A DNA stretch of 64,000 nucleotides from assembly GCF_963676475.1 (NCBI RefSeq), contig NZ_OY781106.1:310001-374000 (forward strand), written 5' to 3'. Each line of letters begins with the position of its first letter. Position 1 is the stretch's first letter. The notes below the pieces were generated by a model. It did not search any database. It saw only the letters and a program-made list of their open reading frames with translations, and was not told the origin of the DNA. This document shows, in pieces, positions 49,830 to 58,683 of this stretch. The DNA is from an uncultured Celeribacter sp. (GTDB taxonomy: Bacteria; Pseudomonadota; Alphaproteobacteria; Rhodobacterales; Rhodobacteraceae). Both the position numbers and the translations under genes were made by a program.

Positions 49830-51662
49830 ATGACGACCAAGACCGCTCTCCCAGAAGATGCCCCCGCGCCGCTGCGCCATCGCCTGTTTTGGGCGGTTGG
49901 TGGGGTTTTGGCCGTGGCGCTTTTGGGGCTCGTGGTCTTTGCCTTAAGCTTTCGCGCCGAGTTGGATCAGGCGGCCGAGCGCGGGTCTTCCGACTTGGCG
50001 CTTGCCGCCGACCGTTTGACCACGGGGTTGCAACGTTACCGCGAATTGGCGGTGTTCCTGTCGGATCACCCGACGGTGCTGGCGCTGGTCTTCGCGCAAT
50101 CTCCGGGCGACAGTCCGAAACAGGCGACCTCGGATCTGTTGCGTGGGCTGGCCGATAAGACCGGCGCGCATTCCATCATGGTGGTCGATGGGGCCGAGGG
50201 CGGCGATAGCCAGATGCTGGCGGCCGCGGGCGAGGACCGCCTGCCCACAGGCACCCGTGCGGCGGTGCGGCGCGCGATGGACGGCGCCTTGGGCGTGGCG
50301 CATTTTGTCGATCTCGAAGGCCGCAGGCGCTATGTTTTTGCCGCGCCCGTGTTCACGCCCGGTGGTCCCGCAAAAGGCGCCGTGGTGGTCAATGTCGACA
50401 TCGGATTGCTGGAATGGGGCTGGCCGACGGAGGCCTCCGCGATCTATTTCACCGATCAATATGGCGTGGTTTTCGTCTCCAATCGCTCCGAATTGGTGTT
50501 GCGTGGCGGGAGCGCCGGGCCTTTGCCCGTCACTCATACATATCATGTCTCCGGCCATGACATCTGGCGCCATGAGGCCGGGCCCTATATCCCGTCTCCC
50601 ACGTTGCATCTGACGCGGCCCTTGCCGGTCGTCGGGCTTGAGGCGGAGCTGTTGATGGACCTGCGCCCCGTGCTGTCGATCGCGGGGCTGCAAGCCGGGA
50701 TGGCCTCGGCGCTCGCACTTGTTTTTGCGGCCTTTCTGGTCTTCGCGATGGAGCGGCGGCGGACTTTGGCGGAGGCCAACGCACGATTGGAGGCCCGTGT
50801 CGCGGCGCGCACCGAGGCCTTGGAACTGGCCAACCGCGAGTTGCAACATGAGGTCCACGAGCGCCACGAGGCCGAAGCCCGTCTCAAACGCGCGCAGGCC
50901 GATCTGGTGCAGGCCGGGAAACTTTCGGCGCTGGGCGAAATGTCGGCGGGGATCAGCCACGAGTTGAACCAGCCTTTGATGGCGATCCGGTCTTTTGCCG
51001 AAAATGCTCAGGCCTTTCTGGAACGCGAAAACCCCGGCAAGGCCGCCGACAATCTGGGCCGCATCTCCGAGCTGGCACGTCGCATGGGGCGGATCATCAA
51101 GAACCTGCGTGCCTTTGCCCGCCAGGAACCCGAGACGATCACCGATGTCGAATTGACCAGTGTGATCGAGGCCGCGCTCGAGATGACGCAGGCGAAAATT
51201 TCCAACGCCGGTGTGACGCTCGACTGGACACCAGAGAAACAGGCCCAGGAACAGGTCTGGGTGCGCGGCGGCGAAGTGCGGTTGCAACAGGTGGTGATGA
51301 ACCTTCTGTCCAACGCGGTCGATGCGATGAAGACCTCTTCCGAGACGGAAGACAAACGCATCGAAATTCGGCTCACCCCCGGCGATCCTACGCGGCTTAC
51401 CATCGCGGACACCGGCCCGGGCATTTCCGAGCCAGAGAAAATCTTTGACCCGTTCTACACCACCAAAGAGGTCGGTGCTTCTGAGGGCATGGGGCTTGGC
51501 CTGTCGATTTCCTACGGGCTTGTGCAGAGCTTCGGCGGGCGTATTCGCGGCGAGAACCGCACCGCTCAGAATGGCACTGGCGGCGGGGCCGTGTTCACCA
51601 TAGAATTGCAGCCCGCCCAGCGGGGGAATGCGCAACAGGAGAGCCTTGATGCCACATATTGA
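49830..51662 (+). CDS. dctB: DctB-family C4-dicarboxylate sensor kinase
   Basis: 610 residues. N-terminal membrane helix (about 20-42), periplasmic double PAS-like sensor domain, second helix (about 285-305), coiled-coil linker, then HisKA with the phospho-acceptor in GISHELNQPLMAIRSFAENA and an HATPase domain (NLLSNAVDAM, ADTGPGI, GLGLSISYG). It senses C4-dicarboxylates and phosphorylates DctD. Overlaps dctD by 14 bases. Confidence 0.93.
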   Translation: MTTKTALPEDAPAPLRHRLFWAVGGVLAVALLGLVVFALSFRAELDQAAERGSSDLALAADRLTTGLQRYRELAVFLSDHPTVLALVFAQSPGDSPKQATSDLLRGLADKTGAHSIMVVDGAEGGDSQMLAAAGEDRLPTGTRAAVRRAMDGALGVAHFVDLEGRRRYVFAAPVFTPGGPAKGAVVVNVDIGLLEWGWPTEASAIYFTDQYGVVFVSNRSELVLRGGSAGPLPVTHTYHVSGHDIWRHEAGPYIPSPTLHLTRPLPVVGLEAELLMDLRPVLSIAGLQAGMASALALVFAAFLVFAMERRRTLAEANARLEARVAARTEALELANRELQHEVHERHEAEARLKRAQADLVQAGKLSALGEMSAGISHELNQPLMAIRSFAENAQAFLERENPGKAADNLGRISELARRMGRIIKNLRAFARQEPETITDVELTSVIEAALEMTQAKISNAGVTLDWTPEKQAQEQVWVRGGEVRLQQVVMNLLSNAVDAMKTSSETEDKRIEIRLTPGDPTRLTIADTGPGISEPEKIFDPFYTTKEVGASEGMGLGLSISYGLVQSFGGRIRGENRTAQNGTGGGAVFTIELQPAQRGNAQQESLDATY

Positions 51663-52878
51663 TCGCGTGCTTCTGGTCGATGACGACGCCTCCGTGCGCG
51701 AGGCCTTGGGCCAGACGCTGGAGCTCGCGGACCTGACGGCCACGCTCGCGGGCAGCTATATCGAGGCCAAGGATCACATTTCGCGCGACTTTCCGGGCGT
51801 TGTAGTCTCCGACATCCGCATGCCCGGCAAGGACGGTTTCGCGCTTTTGGCCTATGCGCAATCGGTCGATGCGGAGCTTCCGGTGATCTTGTTGACCGGC
51901 GAGGGCGATGTGCCCATGGCGGTGCGCGGCATTTCTGAGGGGGCCTTCGATTTTCTCGAAAAACCCTGTGCGCCCAAGGACCTGATCGCCGTGGTCGAGA
52001 AGGCGTTGAAAACCCGCGCCCTCGTGTTGGAGAATCGACGCCTGAAACGTCAGGTCGAACAGGGCGACGCCGCCGCACGGTTGCTGCGCGGCACGTCGGA
52101 CCTGTCGAAACGCATGCGCGAAGAGGCTCGCGCGGTGGCGCGCTCTGCCGCAGATGTTCTGGTCACCGGCGAGCCGGGGGTGGGGACCGCAAAGATGGCC
52201 GAGGTGGTGCACCTCTTGTCCGCGGGCTCCATGGCGCCTTTTGTAAAATATCCGGCCTCCGCCATGACAGCCGAAACTCTGTCCCAGGCCTTTGCCACGG
52301 CGAAAGGCGGCTCCGTGTTTCTCGATGAAATTGCGGGTCTCTCGTCGCCCGCGCAATTCGCGCTGTTGGAAGAGTTGGAGCCCCACGACCGCCCGCGCCT
52401 CATTGCCGGGACCTATGCCGATCTCGGCGCCGCAGCCCGCGAGGGGCGGTTTTCGCCCGATTTGTTCTACCGGCTGGAGGCCGCCGTGATCCGCATCCCG
52501 CCCTTGCGCGAACGCCGCGAAGACATCCCGGTGCTGTTCCGGCATTACGTCAACATCGCCTGCGAACAATCCGACCTGCCGGTGCCGGAGATCACATCGG
52601 AGGTGATTTCAAACCTCTTGGCGCAGGACTGGCCGGGCAACGCGCGGTCTCTGATGAACGCGGCGATGCGCTTTGCGATGGGGCTGACCGAAGGCGAGGC
52701 GCAGGAAGAGATGGGGCTCGCGGAACAATTGGCGCAGGTCGAGCGGTCGCTTTTGATTGCGGCTTTGCAGCGTCACCACGGCAATGCCACCGAGGCGGCC
52801 AAGGGCCTCAAACTGCCGCGCAAGACCTTCTATGACAAGCTGACGCGGCATGGGGTGAAGGCGGAGGTCTATCGGTGA
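51649..52878 (+). CDS. dctD: DctD-family response regulator with degenerate AAA+ domain
   Basis: 409 residues. Receiver domain with Asp55 (SDIRMPGKDG), central NtrC-like domain and Fis-type helix-turn-helix (GNATEAAKGLKLPRKTFYDK). The Walker A box reads GEPGVGTA (174-181) with the lysine replaced, and the GAFTGA sigma54-contact loop is missing (the segment from SAMTAETLSQAFATAKGG goes straight to the intact Walker B VFLDEIAG). It therefore probably does not open sigma54 promoters and may act on sigma70, as R. capsulatus NtrC does. AGGAGAG precedes the start at 51649. Confidence 0.9.
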   Translation: MPHIDRVLLVDDDASVREALGQTLELADLTATLAGSYIEAKDHISRDFPGVVVSDIRMPGKDGFALLAYAQSVDAELPVILLTGEGDVPMAVRGISEGAFDFLEKPCAPKDLIAVVEKALKTRALVLENRRLKRQVEQGDAAARLLRGTSDLSKRMREEARAVARSAADVLVTGEPGVGTAKMAEVVHLLSAGSMAPFVKYPASAMTAETLSQAFATAKGGSVFLDEIAGLSSPAQFALLEELEPHDRPRLIAGTYADLGAAAREGRFSPDLFYRLEAAVIRIPPLRERREDIPVLFRHYVNIACEQSDLPVPEITSEVISNLLAQDWPGNARSLMNAAMRFAMGLTEGEAQEEMGLAEQLAQVERSLLIAALQRHHGNATEAAKGLKLPRKTFYDKLTRHGVKAEVYR

Positions 52879-52907
52879 GGAGGGCACCGCCGAGGGGGCG
52901 TTGCGGT

Positions 52908-52924
52908 TTGGAAAGCGTGTTGCA
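52908..52924 (+). promoter_or_regulatory. Sigma54-like -24/-12 sequence upstream of first dctP
   Basis: TTGGAAAGCGTGTTGCA has GG and GC 12 bases apart and a full TTGCA at -12, but the -24 element is weak (TGGAAA for TGGCAC). It is also part of an imperfect palindrome GTTTGGAA-N6-TTGCAAAC (52907-52928), so it may be an operator instead. About 100 bases before the dctP start. Confidence 0.35.
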
Positions 52925-53026
52925 AACTGCAAAAGCATCACCTGATACCTTGCTTACTCATGGTGTAATCCGTCACCTGTGACCGACCGGGTGGGAGTGA
53001 TCCGGGAGGGATAAGGGAGACACATC

Positions 53027-54043
53027 ATGAAATTTCTGAGCAACAGTCTTTTGACTGGGGCGCTGGCCGCCAGCGCCATCATGTCCTCTGCCGGAACGGC
53101 CTTTGCGGCCTGCGATCCGGGCGAGATCGTCATCAAGTTCAGCCATATCGTCAACACCGACAAGCACCCCAAAGGCATCGCGGCCACGTTGTTGATGGAG
53201 CGGGTGAATACGGAGATGGACGGCAAGGCCTGTATGGAGATGTATCCGAACGCCACGCTCTATAATGACGACCAGGTGCTCGAAGCGATGTTGCAGGGCG
53301 ATGTGCAACTGGCCGCGCCGTCATTGTCGAAATTCGAGACCTTCACCAAGCAATTCCGCATTTTCGACCTGCCGTTCATGTTCAAGAACATCGCGGCCGT
53401 CGATGAATTCCAAAGCTCGGAGACCGGGCAGGCGATGAAAGAGGGCATGGTGCGGCGCGGCCTTTTGGGGCTGGAGTTCTGGCACAATGGCCTGAAGCAG
53501 ATCACGGCGGATCGACCGGTTCAAATGCCGGAGGACCTCGAAGGTCTCAAGATGCGGGTGCAGCCTGCCGAGGTGATCATCGAACAGATGCGTGCCCTCA
53601 AGGCCAATCCGCAGCCGATGGCTTTCCCGGAGGTTTACGGCGCGCTTCAAACCGGCGTGGTCGACGGCCAGCAGAACACCTATTCCAACATCTATGGCCA
53701 GAAATTCTTTGAGGTTCAGGATGGGGTGACAGAGACCAACCACCTGTTGCTCGACTACATGGTCGTGACTTCGGTCGATTGGTGGGACAGCCTGCCAGAG
53801 GATGTGCGCACGCAATTCGGCACCATCCTGCATGAGGTGACTGTGGCCCGAAACGGCGAGTCCGAACGTGTGAACATGGAAGCGAAACAGGGCATCCTCG
53901 ATGCCGGTGGTGTGGTGCGTGAACTGACCGAAGACCAGCGTGCGGCCTGGGTCGATGCCATGAAACCCGTCTGGGCGATCTTCGAAGAGGAAGTCGGCGC
54001 CGAAAACATCGCCGCTGCCCAAGAGATCAATGCGCGGCATTGA
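53027..54043 (+). CDS. dctP: TRAP transporter substrate-binding protein DctP (copy 1)
   Basis: 338 residues: Sec signal (about 1-27, ending GTAFA), then a DctP-family solute-binding protein (GEIVIKFSHIVNTDKHPKGI, carboxylate-binding arginine in GLKMRVQPAEV, YGALQTGVVDGQQNTYSNIY). It captures C4-dicarboxylates such as succinate or malate in the periplasm. Nearly the same as the next dctP. GGGAGGG lies before the start. Confidence 0.93.
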   Translation: MKFLSNSLLTGALAASAIMSSAGTAFAACDPGEIVIKFSHIVNTDKHPKGIAATLLMERVNTEMDGKACMEMYPNATLYNDDQVLEAMLQGDVQLAAPSLSKFETFTKQFRIFDLPFMFKNIAAVDEFQSSETGQAMKEGMVRRGLLGLEFWHNGLKQITADRPVQMPEDLEGLKMRVQPAEVIIEQMRALKANPQPMAFPEVYGALQTGVVDGQQNTYSNIYGQKFFEVQDGVTETNHLLLDYMVVTSVDWWDSLPEDVRTQFGTILHEVTVARNGESERVNMEAKQGILDAGGVVRELTEDQRAAWVDAMKPVWAIFEEEVGAENIAAAQEINARH

Positions 54044-54069
54044 TTGCAGAGCGGCCCTCTGAGTCGATC

Positions 54070-54120
54070 TGTGCGATTTTCCGCACATGCGCAATTTTCT
54101 TGCGTGCGGAAAATCGCACA
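54070..54120. promoter_or_regulatory. Tandem DctD-type operator upstream of second dctP
   Basis: TGTGCGATTTTCCGCACA (54070-54087) and CGTGCGGAAAATCGCACA (54103-54120): GTGCGATTTTCCGCAC and GTGCGGAAAATCGCAC are exact reverse complements, and each is itself a TGTGCG-N6-CGCACA palindrome (one end base changed in the second). Centres are 33 bases apart. This is the paired-site layout of DctD upstream activating sequences. Confidence 0.6.
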
Positions 54121-54151
54121 CTTGCGTTGGATGCATGGCCGATATGCGTTT

Positions 54152-54179
54152 TTGTTGAGATTTAAGTTTCTGATATAAA
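54152..54179 (+). promoter_or_regulatory. Sigma70-like promoter of second dctP
   Basis: TTGTTG (54152-54157), 16 bases, TATAAA (54174-54179), in an AT-rich stretch 32 bases after the paired operator and 145 bases before the start codon. Confidence 0.5.
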
Positions 54180-54323
54180 AGGAATTTAAAGAAAGTTTCA
54201 ACATTTCTTCACCTCCCCTTGATGGAGCGTGAGGCGCTTTGTTTTCTCTCTCTCAGAGCGCGTCGGGGCCGATATGACCCGATCTGCGCCGGATATTTCG
54301 ATTTCATGTCAGGGAGGACATCC

Positions 54324-55325
54324 ATGAAATTTCTCGCAACCGCTGCCGCCGCTCTTGCGCTTTCTGTGACCGCAACCACCGCTTTTGCCGCCTGTGACGA
54401 CGGCGAAATGGTGATCAAGTTCAGCCACGTCACCAACACCGACAAGCACCCCAAAGGCATCGCCGCCAACCTGTTCATGGAGCGCGTGAACGCCGAGATG
54501 GACGGCAAGGTCTGTGTCGAGGTCTACCCGAACTCCACGCTCTACAATGACGATCAGGTGCTCGAAGCCATGCTTCAGGGCGACGTTCAGATGGCGGCTC
54601 CGTCGCTGTCGAAATTCGAGACCTTCTCGAAAGTCTACCGCATCTTCGATCTGCCCTTCATGTTCAAGAACATGGATGCCGTCGAGGAATTCCAATCCTC
54701 CGAGGCCGGTCAGGACATGAAAGAGGCCATGGTGCGCCGCGGTCTTTTGGGTCTTGGCTTCTGGCACAACGGTCTCAAGCAATTCTCCGCAAACAAGCCG
54801 CTTCTGGAGCCGACGGACGCCGCCGGTCTCAAGTTCCGCGTGCAGCCCTCTGACGTGCTCGTCGCCCAGATGAACGCGCTCGACGCTTCGCCGCAACCGA
54901 TGGCCTTCTCCGAGGTTTACGGCGCGCTGCAAACCGGCGTTGTGGACGGTCAGGAAAACACCTGGTCCAACATCTACGGCCAGAAATTCTTTGAGGTGCA
55001 GGACGGCGTGACCGAAACCAACCACGGCCTTCTCGACTACATGGTCGTGACCTCCGTCGACTGGTGGGAAGGTCTGGACGCCGACATCCGCGACCAGCTC
55101 GCCACGATCATGAATGAAGTCACCGCCGAGCGGAACGCCGCCATCGCCGAGGTGGACGCCGACAACCGTCAGGCCGTGCTGGATGCGGGCGGTGTGATCC
55201 GTGAGCTGAGCGATGAGCAGCGTCAGGACTGGGTCGATGTGATGAAACCCGTGTGGGCCCAGTTCGAGGGCGACGTAGGCGCCGACAACATCGCGTTGGC
55301 ACAAGAAATCAACGCCAAGCACTAA
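54324..55325 (+). CDS. dctP: TRAP transporter substrate-binding protein DctP (copy 2)
   Basis: 333 residues: Sec signal (about 1-22, ending TTAFA), same fold and binding motifs as copy 1 (GEMVIKFSHVTNTDKHPKGI, FRVQPSDV, YGALQTGVVDGQENTWSNIY). The ATG at 54324 follows AGGGAGGA; earlier in-frame starts lie within the promoter. It is followed by dctQ and dctM, so it is the copy in the transporter operon; copy 1 has its own leader. A weak hairpin (55347-55371) before dctQ may reduce dctQM expression. Confidence 0.94.
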   Translation: MKFLATAAAALALSVTATTAFAACDDGEMVIKFSHVTNTDKHPKGIAANLFMERVNAEMDGKVCVEVYPNSTLYNDDQVLEAMLQGDVQMAAPSLSKFETFSKVYRIFDLPFMFKNMDAVEEFQSSEAGQDMKEAMVRRGLLGLGFWHNGLKQFSANKPLLEPTDAAGLKFRVQPSDVLVAQMNALDASPQPMAFSEVYGALQTGVVDGQENTWSNIYGQKFFEVQDGVTETNHGLLDYMVVTSVDWWEGLDADIRDQLATIMNEVTAERNAAIAEVDADNRQAVLDAGGVIRELSDEQRQDWVDVMKPVWAQFEGDVGADNIALAQEINAKH

Positions 55326-55440
55326 GCGCGTTTGACGTGATTGACGGGGCCCTGTCTGCGGGACGGGGCCTTGTCCGCCCCCTTTTCGGGGGAACGGGTC
55401 TGCGGCGTGCAGACCGGAGGGGCAAAAGGGGTCACTCATC

Positions 55441-56130
55441 ATGACACAATATCAAGACAATCAGCCGAAAACGGCGACAGCGCGGTTCTTTGACGGGCTC
55501 GAAGAGAACATCATCGCGTTTATCCTCGGGGCGATGACGCTCATCACCTTCATCAACGTGGTGCTGCGTTACGTGTTCAACCATTCCCTGATCTGGGGCC
55601 TCGAAGTGGTGCTGATCCTCTTCGCATGGCTCGTGCTTTTGGGGATTTCCTACGGGTTCAAAAAGACCTCGCATCTGGGCGTCGACGCGGTGATCAACAT
55701 CCTGCCGTCGCGCGGCCAGCGGGTGCTTGCCATCATCTCCGCCATCGCCTGTCTGGCCTATGCGGGGCTTTTGATGAAAGGCGCTTGGGACTATTGGGCG
55801 CCCTTTGCGGCACTGCAACCGACCGAGGGCCGCTGGTTCCCGCTGGGCTTCACCGAAGGCGTGCGTGACCGGGCATTCTATGTCACCGATCAGGTGCCGA
55901 TGCTGGGCATTTTCCGCTGGCTCGAGGATGCGATCAACTACGGTGACAGCTATGACAAGCTGCCCCGCGTCGTGCCCTATGTCATCATCCCCGTCTCGGC
56001 GGCGCTGATCCTTCTGCGCGTGGTGCAGGCCACCATCCGCATTCTGCAAGGCAAACAGCACTCCCTGATCGTCTCTCACGAGGCCGAAGACGAAGTCGAG
56101 CGCGTCGCGCACGGCGAATACGAGGAATAA
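55441..56130 (+). CDS. dctQ: TRAP transporter small membrane subunit DctQ
   Basis: 229 residues, four membrane helices (about 25-45, 58-78, 98-118, 178-198) with the DctQ pattern RYVFNHSLIWGLEVVLILFAWLVLLG. Longer than the usual 160-200 residues owing to a periplasmic insertion (about 120-165, FAALQPTEGRWFPLGFTEGV) and a charged tail. It works with DctM and DctP in sodium-driven dicarboxylate uptake. Confidence 0.93.
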   Translation: MTQYQDNQPKTATARFFDGLEENIIAFILGAMTLITFINVVLRYVFNHSLIWGLEVVLILFAWLVLLGISYGFKKTSHLGVDAVINILPSRGQRVLAIISAIACLAYAGLLMKGAWDYWAPFAALQPTEGRWFPLGFTEGVRDRAFYVTDQVPMLGIFRWLEDAINYGDSYDKLPRVVPYVIIPVSAALILLRVVQATIRILQGKQHSLIVSHEAEDEVERVAHGEYEE

Positions 56131-56135
56131 TCCCA

Positions 56136-57530
56136 ATGGATGTCGTCTTTCTCTTTGTCATGGTCATCGGCCTCCTGCTGATCGGTGTGCCGATCGCGGT
56201 CTCTCTGGGCCTGTCTTCCATGATCTTCCTTCTGGTGTTCTCCGACACCTCGCTGGCCTCCGTGGCGCAGTCGCTCTATCAGGCCATGGCCGGGCACTAC
56301 ACGCTTCTGGCCATCCCCTTCTTCATTCTGGCGTCTTCTTTCATGTCGACCGGCGGCGTGGCGAAACGCATCGTGCGCTTTGCCATCGCCTGTGTGGGCC
56401 ACTTCCACGGCGGTCTGGCCATCGCAGGTGTGTTCGCCTGTATGATCTTTGCCGCGCTCTCCGGGTCGTCGCCCGCGACCGTGGTCGCCATCGGCTCCAT
56501 CGTCATCGCTGCCATGCGCCAGATGGGCTATACCAAGGACTTCGCCGCCGGTGTCATCGCCAACGCGGGCACCCTGGGCATCCTGATCCCGCCCTCCATC
56601 GTGATGGTGGTCTATGCCTCCGCCACCGATGTCTCCGTCGGTCGGATGTTCCTCGCGGGCGTCATTCCAGGCCTTCTGGCGGGCACCATGCTGATGCTGG
56701 CGATCTACGTGATCGCACGGATCAAAAAACTGCCGAAAGGCGACTGGGCTGGTTGGGGCGAGATTGGGCGCGCCTTCCGCGAAGCCTTCTGGGGCCTCAT
56801 GCTCATCGTTATCATCATGGTCGGCATCTACGGTGTGCCGGGGGTGACGGGCGCGATTTTCACGCCGACCGAAGCCGCCGCCGTGGCCTCGATCTACGCC
56901 TTCCTTGTGGCCTCCTTTGTCTATCGCGACATGGGCCCTCTGGCGGATCGCGATGGCACGGGGCCGACCTCTTTGCTGGCGAAACCCCAGGCGCTGGTCA
57001 CGGCCTTCTTCCACAAGGACACGCGCCACACGCTGTTCGATGCGGGCAAGCTGACGATCATGCTGATGTTCATCATCGCCAACGCGCTGATCCTGAAACA
57101 CGTGCTGACCGACGAACAAATTCCGCAGCAGATCGCCCAGGCGATGCTGTCTGCGGGCTTCGGCAAGATTATGTTCCTGATCATGGTCAACGTCATCCTT
57201 CTGATCGGTGGCCAGTTCATGGAACCCTCGGGCCTGATCGTGATCGTGGCACCTCTGGTGTTCCCGATCGCCATCGAGCTGGGTGTCGATCCGATCCACC
57301 TCGGCATCATCATGGTGGTGAACATGGAAATCGGCATGATCACACCGCCTGTGGGCCTCAACCTTTTCGTCACCTCGGGTGTGGCAGGCATGCCGATGAT
57401 GGCCGTGGTTCGCGCCGCCCTGCCGTTCCTCGCGATCCTCTTCATCTTCCTGATCCTTGTCACCTATGTGCCAGCGATCTCGACCTATCTGCCCACGACG
57501 CTGATGGGGCCGGAGATCATCACGAACTGA
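56136..57530 (+). CDS. dctM: TRAP transporter large membrane subunit DctM
   Basis: 464 residues, about 12 membrane helices; conserved segments LLAIPFFILASSFMSTGGVA, LSGSSPATVVAIGSI, GTLGILIPPSIVMVVY and ITPPVGLNLFVTSGVAGMPM. Catalytic permease of the transporter. A cytosolic insertion (about 270-300) is present. It starts 5 bases after dctQ. Confidence 0.94.
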   Translation: MDVVFLFVMVIGLLLIGVPIAVSLGLSSMIFLLVFSDTSLASVAQSLYQAMAGHYTLLAIPFFILASSFMSTGGVAKRIVRFAIACVGHFHGGLAIAGVFACMIFAALSGSSPATVVAIGSIVIAAMRQMGYTKDFAAGVIANAGTLGILIPPSIVMVVYASATDVSVGRMFLAGVIPGLLAGTMLMLAIYVIARIKKLPKGDWAGWGEIGRAFREAFWGLMLIVIIMVGIYGVPGVTGAIFTPTEAAAVASIYAFLVASFVYRDMGPLADRDGTGPTSLLAKPQALVTAFFHKDTRHTLFDAGKLTIMLMFIIANALILKHVLTDEQIPQQIAQAMLSAGFGKIMFLIMVNVILLIGGQFMEPSGLIVIVAPLVFPIAIELGVDPIHLGIIMVVNMEIGMITPPVGLNLFVTSGVAGMPMMAVVRAALPFLAILFIFLILVTYVPAISTYLPTTLMGPEIITN

Positions 57531-57552
57531 CGAAATGTTCGATACGTGAAAG

Positions 57553-57577
57553 AAAAGGGGCCTGCGGGCCCCTTTTT
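57553..57577 (+). terminator. Terminator of dctM
   Basis: AAAAGGGGCC (57553-57562)/GGCCCCTTTT (57567-57576) with a TGCG loop, 22 bases after the dctM stop. Confidence 0.9.
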
Positions 57578-57578
57578 G

Positions 57579-57664
57579 CGTCTCCTTTGTGCGGGAAATA
57601 CTCAAATAAAAACGGCGCGCCCTGTTGAGGGGACGCGCCGTGAGTATTTCTGCCAAGAAAAAGG
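57579..57664 (-). terminator. trpD terminator between two copies of the AAATACTC motif
   Basis: ACGGCGCG (57612-57619)/CGCGCCGT (57634-57641), extended by CCC/GGG, followed on the minus strand by TTTTTATTTGAG. GCGTCTCCTTTGTGCGGGAA plus ATACTC (57579-57604) and, on the other strand, CTTGGCAGAAATACTCA (57657-57641) flank it in inverted order. Confidence 0.8.
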
Positions 57665-57666
57665 GG

Positions 57667-58683
57667 TCAGGTGTTTGAGGTCAGAGCCGCCAGCGCATCG
57701 AGTTTCTTGAGCGCTTCACCGGAGGCAATGCTTTCAGAGGCGATCTCGACACCTTCTTTGAGGGTGGTGGCCTTGTCGGCGACCACCAAAGCGGCGGCGG
57801 CGTTCATCAGCACAGCGTCACGGTAGGCACCGGTCTCGCCCTTGAGAAGGTTGCGCAGCGCTTTGCCGTTCTCTTCGGGCGTGCCGCCGAGGATGTCCTT
57901 GAGCGGATGGACCGGAAGGCCTGCGTCCTCGGGGTGGAGTTCCATCGAGCGGATGTCACCATTCTCCAGAGCCGCCACAGAGGTCGCGCCGGTGATCGAC
58001 ACTTCGTCCATGCCTTCGTGACCATAGACCAGCCAGGCTTTCTCAGAGCCGAGCATCTGGAGAACCTCGGCCATCGGCCAGATCAGGTCAGGCGCAAAGG
58101 CTCCGGTCAGTTGGCGTTTGACGCCCGCCGGGTTGGTGAGCGGCCCGAGGATGTTGAAGATGGTTTTGCAGCCCAGCTCGACACGCACGGGGCCGACGTA
58201 TTTCATCGCCGGGTGATGCATCGGCGCCATCATGAAGCCGATGCCGATCTCGGCGAGGGCTTTCTCGACCACGTCCTGGCCGACCATGACATTGATGCCG
58301 TTGACGGACATGGCGTCTGCCGCGCCCGATTTGGACGAGAGGTTGCGGTTGCCGTGTTTGGCGATGGGCACGCCGGCGCCCGCGACGACAAAGGCGGTGG
58401 CGGTGGAGATATTGAGCGTGCCAAGCCCGTCACCACCCGTGCCAACGATGTCCATCGCGCCCTCGGGGGCTTTGACCGGGATGCAGTGATCGCGCATGAC
58501 CTTGGCGGCGGCGGCATATTCCGACACAGCCTCGCCGCGCGCCCGAAGCGCCATCAAGAGACCGCCCATTTGCGCGGGCGTGGCCTCGCCCTTAAACAAA
58601 AGCTCAAAGGCCTGTTCGGCCTGCGCGCGGCTCAGAGGGCCTTCGGAGGCGGCGAAAATCAGGGGTTTCATCGCGTCGCTCAT
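57667..58683 (-). CDS. trpD: Anthranilate phosphoribosyltransferase
   Basis: 338 residues. Motifs DIVGTGGDGLGTLNISTAT, KHGNRNLSSKSGAAD and the anthranilate-binding MMAPMHHPAMK. Adds phosphoribose to anthranilate. The start overlaps the trpG stop by 4 bases (ATGA). Confidence 0.95.
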   Translation of the reverse strand: MSDAMKPLIFAASEGPLSRAQAEQAFELLFKGEATPAQMGGLLMALRARGEAVSEYAAAAKVMRDHCIPVKAPEGAMDIVGTGGDGLGTLNISTATAFVVAGAGVPIAKHGNRNLSSKSGAADAMSVNGINVMVGQDVVEKALAEIGIGFMMAPMHHPAMKYVGPVRVELGCKTIFNILGPLTNPAGVKRQLTGAFAPDLIWPMAEVLQMLGSEKAWLVYGHEGMDEVSITGATSVAALENGDIRSMELHPEDAGLPVHPLKDILGGTPEENGKALRNLLKGETGAYRDAVLMNAAAALVVADKATTLKEGVEIASESIASGEALKKLDALAALTSNT

